In this document: positions 62,530 to 64,000 of the stretch, one piece after another
Layout of the letters: each line of letters opens with the position of its first letter
Position numbering within the stretch: the first letter of the stretch is position 1
NCBI GenBank assembly: GCA_003240775.1
Contig: QFNI01000005.1
Coordinates: 79,986-143,985, forward strand
Source of the DNA: Mesorhizobium amorphae
GTDB taxonomy: Bacteria > Pseudomonadota > Alphaproteobacteria > Rhizobiales > Rhizobiaceae
Length of the DNA: 64,000 nt
Direction: 5' to 3'
Program-made: the position numbers and the translations under genes
Notes under the pieces: model-generated
What the model saw: the letters and a program-made list of their open reading frames with translations, nothing else
The model's database searches: none
Told to the model about the DNA's origin: nothing

Positions 62530-62934
62530 TCAGTCCGGCAGCCGCACCGTCAGTTCCAGCTCCGCCTGCAAGCCCGGCCCGGCGAGGGCGGCGACGCCGA
62601 TGCCGGTGAGCGAGGGCTGCGCGCCCTCGAAGATGTCACGCAGCGGGCCCATCAGGCGGCCGAGCCGTTCCTCCGTCAGGTCGGTCACGTAGAAGCGCGC
62701 CATCACCACGTCGTGCGGCGTGGCGCCGATGGCGTCGAGCGCGCGGCGGACGTTTCGTCCGATCACGCGGATCTGCTCCACGAGGTCGTCCGGCACGGGC
62801 GCGCCGTCCGCGGTCCAGGCGACCTGGCCCGAGATATGGGCCATGCGGCCGGGCTCGCTGACGGAGATGTGGGAGAAGCCCACCTGGCCGAAGTCGCTGA
62901 GCGTGGGCGGGTTGATGCGGGTGATCGAGGTCAT
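62530..62934 (-). CDS. RidA-family protein lacking the catalytic arginine
   Basis: A 134-residue protein of the YjgF/RidA (Rid) family: FSHISVSEPGRMAHISGQVA and NVRRALDAIGATPHDVVMAR. The substrate-binding Arg of true RidA (Pro-Ala-Arg near residue 105) is replaced: the stretch reads QPSLTGIGVAALAGPG. It is probably a member of a Rid branch without imine deaminase activity. Isolated gene. Confidence 0.8.
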   Translation of the reverse strand: MTSITRINPPTLSDFGQVGFSHISVSEPGRMAHISGQVAWTADGAPVPDDLVEQIRVIGRNVRRALDAIGATPHDVVMARFYVTDLTEERLGRLMGPLRDIFEGAQPSLTGIGVAALAGPGLQAELELTVRLPD

Positions 62935-63147
62935 GTCGCGTCCTTCGGCATGGCTGGGGTGGATCGGGCAGGGCGGAAGCGACGGTTTGCGCTCCCTCCC
63001 TTCGCCAATCTCCTATCTAAGCACGCGATTGGGGAATGTGGTTCCCGTCTGCGGGCATCGCCCCGACCGGAAGCGCGAGTGCTCAGCCGATCCGCGACTC
63101 TGCCGTGGATGCGGGCGGCGTCTCAAAGGCCGCCCGCGTGACCCCGC

Positions 63148-63777
63148 TTAATCTCGGCGCGCTTCCCAATGGCTGTGGAGCGCCCCGATGTCGCCGCTCG
63201 TCAGGAGCGGCATGGCTTCCCCGAGCGCTTCGTCGCTCCAGTCCCACCAGCGCATCGCAATGAGCCGCGCGATGTCGTCGTCGCCGAAGCGCTTGCGGAT
63301 GAGCCTCGCGGGGTTGCCGCCCACGATGGCATAGGGCTCGATATCCTTGGTCACGAGCGCGCGCGTGCCGATCACCGCCCCGTCGCCCACCGTCACGCCG
63401 GGCATGACGATGGCTTCCGAGCCGATCCACACATCGTTGCCGATCACCGTGTCGCCTGCGGGCAGATAGCCGTTCTCAGCACCTGCGAAGAACGGCACCT
63501 CCGACATCCAGAAGAACGGAAACGTGCTGATCCAGTCGTTCCGGTGCCCCTGGTTGCCCGCCATGATGAAGGCGGCGCCCGATCCGATCGAGCAGAACGA
63601 ACCGATCACGAGCCGGTCCGCCCCCTCGCGGGGCGACAGGAAGCGCGCGCAATCGTCGAAGCCGTGCCCGTGATAGTAGCCCGAATAATAGCTGTATCGC
63701 CCGACCGAGATGTTGGGGTTGGAAACCAGGCGATCGAGAGTGATGCCCTTGAAGGGGCTTTCGAAGACATTCTGCAT
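63148..63777 (-). CDS. catB: Chloramphenicol acetyltransferase, type B (CatB/XAT)
   Basis: A 209-residue left-handed beta-helix acetyltransferase. It agrees closely with type B CATs: VGRYSYYSGYYHGHGFDDCA, IGSFCSIGSGAAFIMAGNQG with the catalytic His at about 78, and the hexapeptide phrase AIVGGNPARLIRKRFGDDD. It acetylates chloramphenicol with acetyl-CoA; many chromosomal copies exist with weak or unknown natural substrate. No mobile element is near. Confidence 0.9.
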   Translation of the reverse strand: MQNVFESPFKGITLDRLVSNPNISVGRYSYYSGYYHGHGFDDCARFLSPREGADRLVIGSFCSIGSGAAFIMAGNQGHRNDWISTFPFFWMSEVPFFAGAENGYLPAGDTVIGNDVWIGSEAIVMPGVTVGDGAVIGTRALVTKDIEPYAIVGGNPARLIRKRFGDDDIARLIAMRWWDWSDEALGEAMPLLTSGDIGALHSHWEARRD

Positions 63778-63847
63778 GATGAGTACCGTTGGCTTGCATG
63801 CCGCTCACGCGGCGACGGCCCGCCCGCTTTCAGTCAGGCAGGCACCC

Positions 63848-63871
63848 GCAGGCAGCCGATCGGCTGCCTGC
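63848..63871. promoter_or_regulatory. 24-bp perfect palindrome
   Basis: GCAGGCAGCCGA is followed directly by its own complement TCGGCTGCCTGC with no loop. It lies 70 bp upstream of the catB start and could be an operator or a cruciform-forming site. Confidence 0.4.
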
Positions 63872-63940
63872 CCAGCGCTCCCCGCGTCAGCGACGCGGAA
63901 GCGCGATTGAGGTGGTACTCGGTGCGCTCTTCATCGCCCC

Positions 63941-64000
63941 ATGATGAATCAACCGTCCCCCGCTGCCAAGCACGCGCCGGGCGGCCGTCTTTCTTATGCC
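63941..64000 (+). CDS. Possible start of a gene cut by the window end
   Basis: Two ATGs at 63941 and 63944 open a frame that stays open to the last base (MMNQPSPAAKHAPGGRLSYA). Twenty codons cannot be assigned and no clear ribosome binding site is seen. Confidence 0.25.
   Translation, partial: MMNQPSPAAKHAPGGRLSYA

Overview
The window is a 64 kb, GC-rich chromosomal segment of an alphaproteobacterium, most likely of the order Hyphomicrobiales (Rhizobiales). This rests on a run of gene neighbourhoods typical of rhizobia: sufE with a DUF5330 gene, a PBP1-type penicillin-binding protein with DUF1214/DUF1254 partners, feuP-feuQ, the ccmI-ccmE-ccmF-ccmH (cycHJKL) cytochrome c maturation operon leading into degP, a two-component pair, glnE, pleC and pepN. 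The genus cannot be fixed from the sequence alone. No rRNA, tRNA, CRISPR array, IS element or integrase was seen. Codon use looks uniform, so nothing is obviously newly acquired.

Layout. 1-10.4 kb: end of sufE, a DUF5330 gene, a histidine kinase/peptidoglycan-binding/DUF1491 operon converging on a DUF2336 gene, an acyltransferase, several small genes, and a minus-strand operon of a bifunctional penicillin-binding protein with two DUF1214/DUF1254-type membrane proteins. 10.6-25.1 kb: a complete gene transfer agent (GTA) structural cluster colinear with Rhodobacter capsulatus g1-g15: small and large terminase, portal, small membrane protein, prohead protease, capsid, head-tail connectors, tail terminator, tail tube, chaperones, tape measure, distal tail, hub, cell-wall peptidase and megatron. 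A small holin-like protein ends it. The cluster has a strong sigma-70-like promoter, an internal repeat plus intrinsic terminator after the capsid gene, and a frameshifted tape-measure gene. 25.2-46.5 kb: feuPQ, a lipoprotein, cytochrome c maturation, degP, a second two-component pair, glnE, pleC, pepN, a DMT transporter and a uracil-DNA glycosylase. 46.7-64 kb: ETF-ubiquinone oxidoreductase, a DUF922 protease-like protein, AMP nucleosidase, GST, HisC-like aminotransferase, a 3'-5' exonuclease, tadE/tadG pilus genes, PhzF, LssY-like, cbpA-cbpM, a RidA-family protein without the catalytic arginine, and a catB-type acetyltransferase.

How the parts connect. Envelope genes dominate: murein synthesis, periplasmic proteolysis, cytochrome assembly, FeuPQ sensing and Tad pilus parts. 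pleC is a sensor of the DivK-CckA-CtrA cell-cycle circuit. CtrA-like boxes (TTAA-N7-TTAA with up to one or two mismatches) lie upstream of pleC, of the tadE/tadG pair, of a DUF2336 gene and of a 58-aa gene. In Rhodobacter the same circuit controls GTA production and release, so pleC and a full GTA in one window is suggestive, but no direct link is shown here. Two kinds of dispersed intergenic palindromic repeat are also present; one copy has entered the GTA operon.
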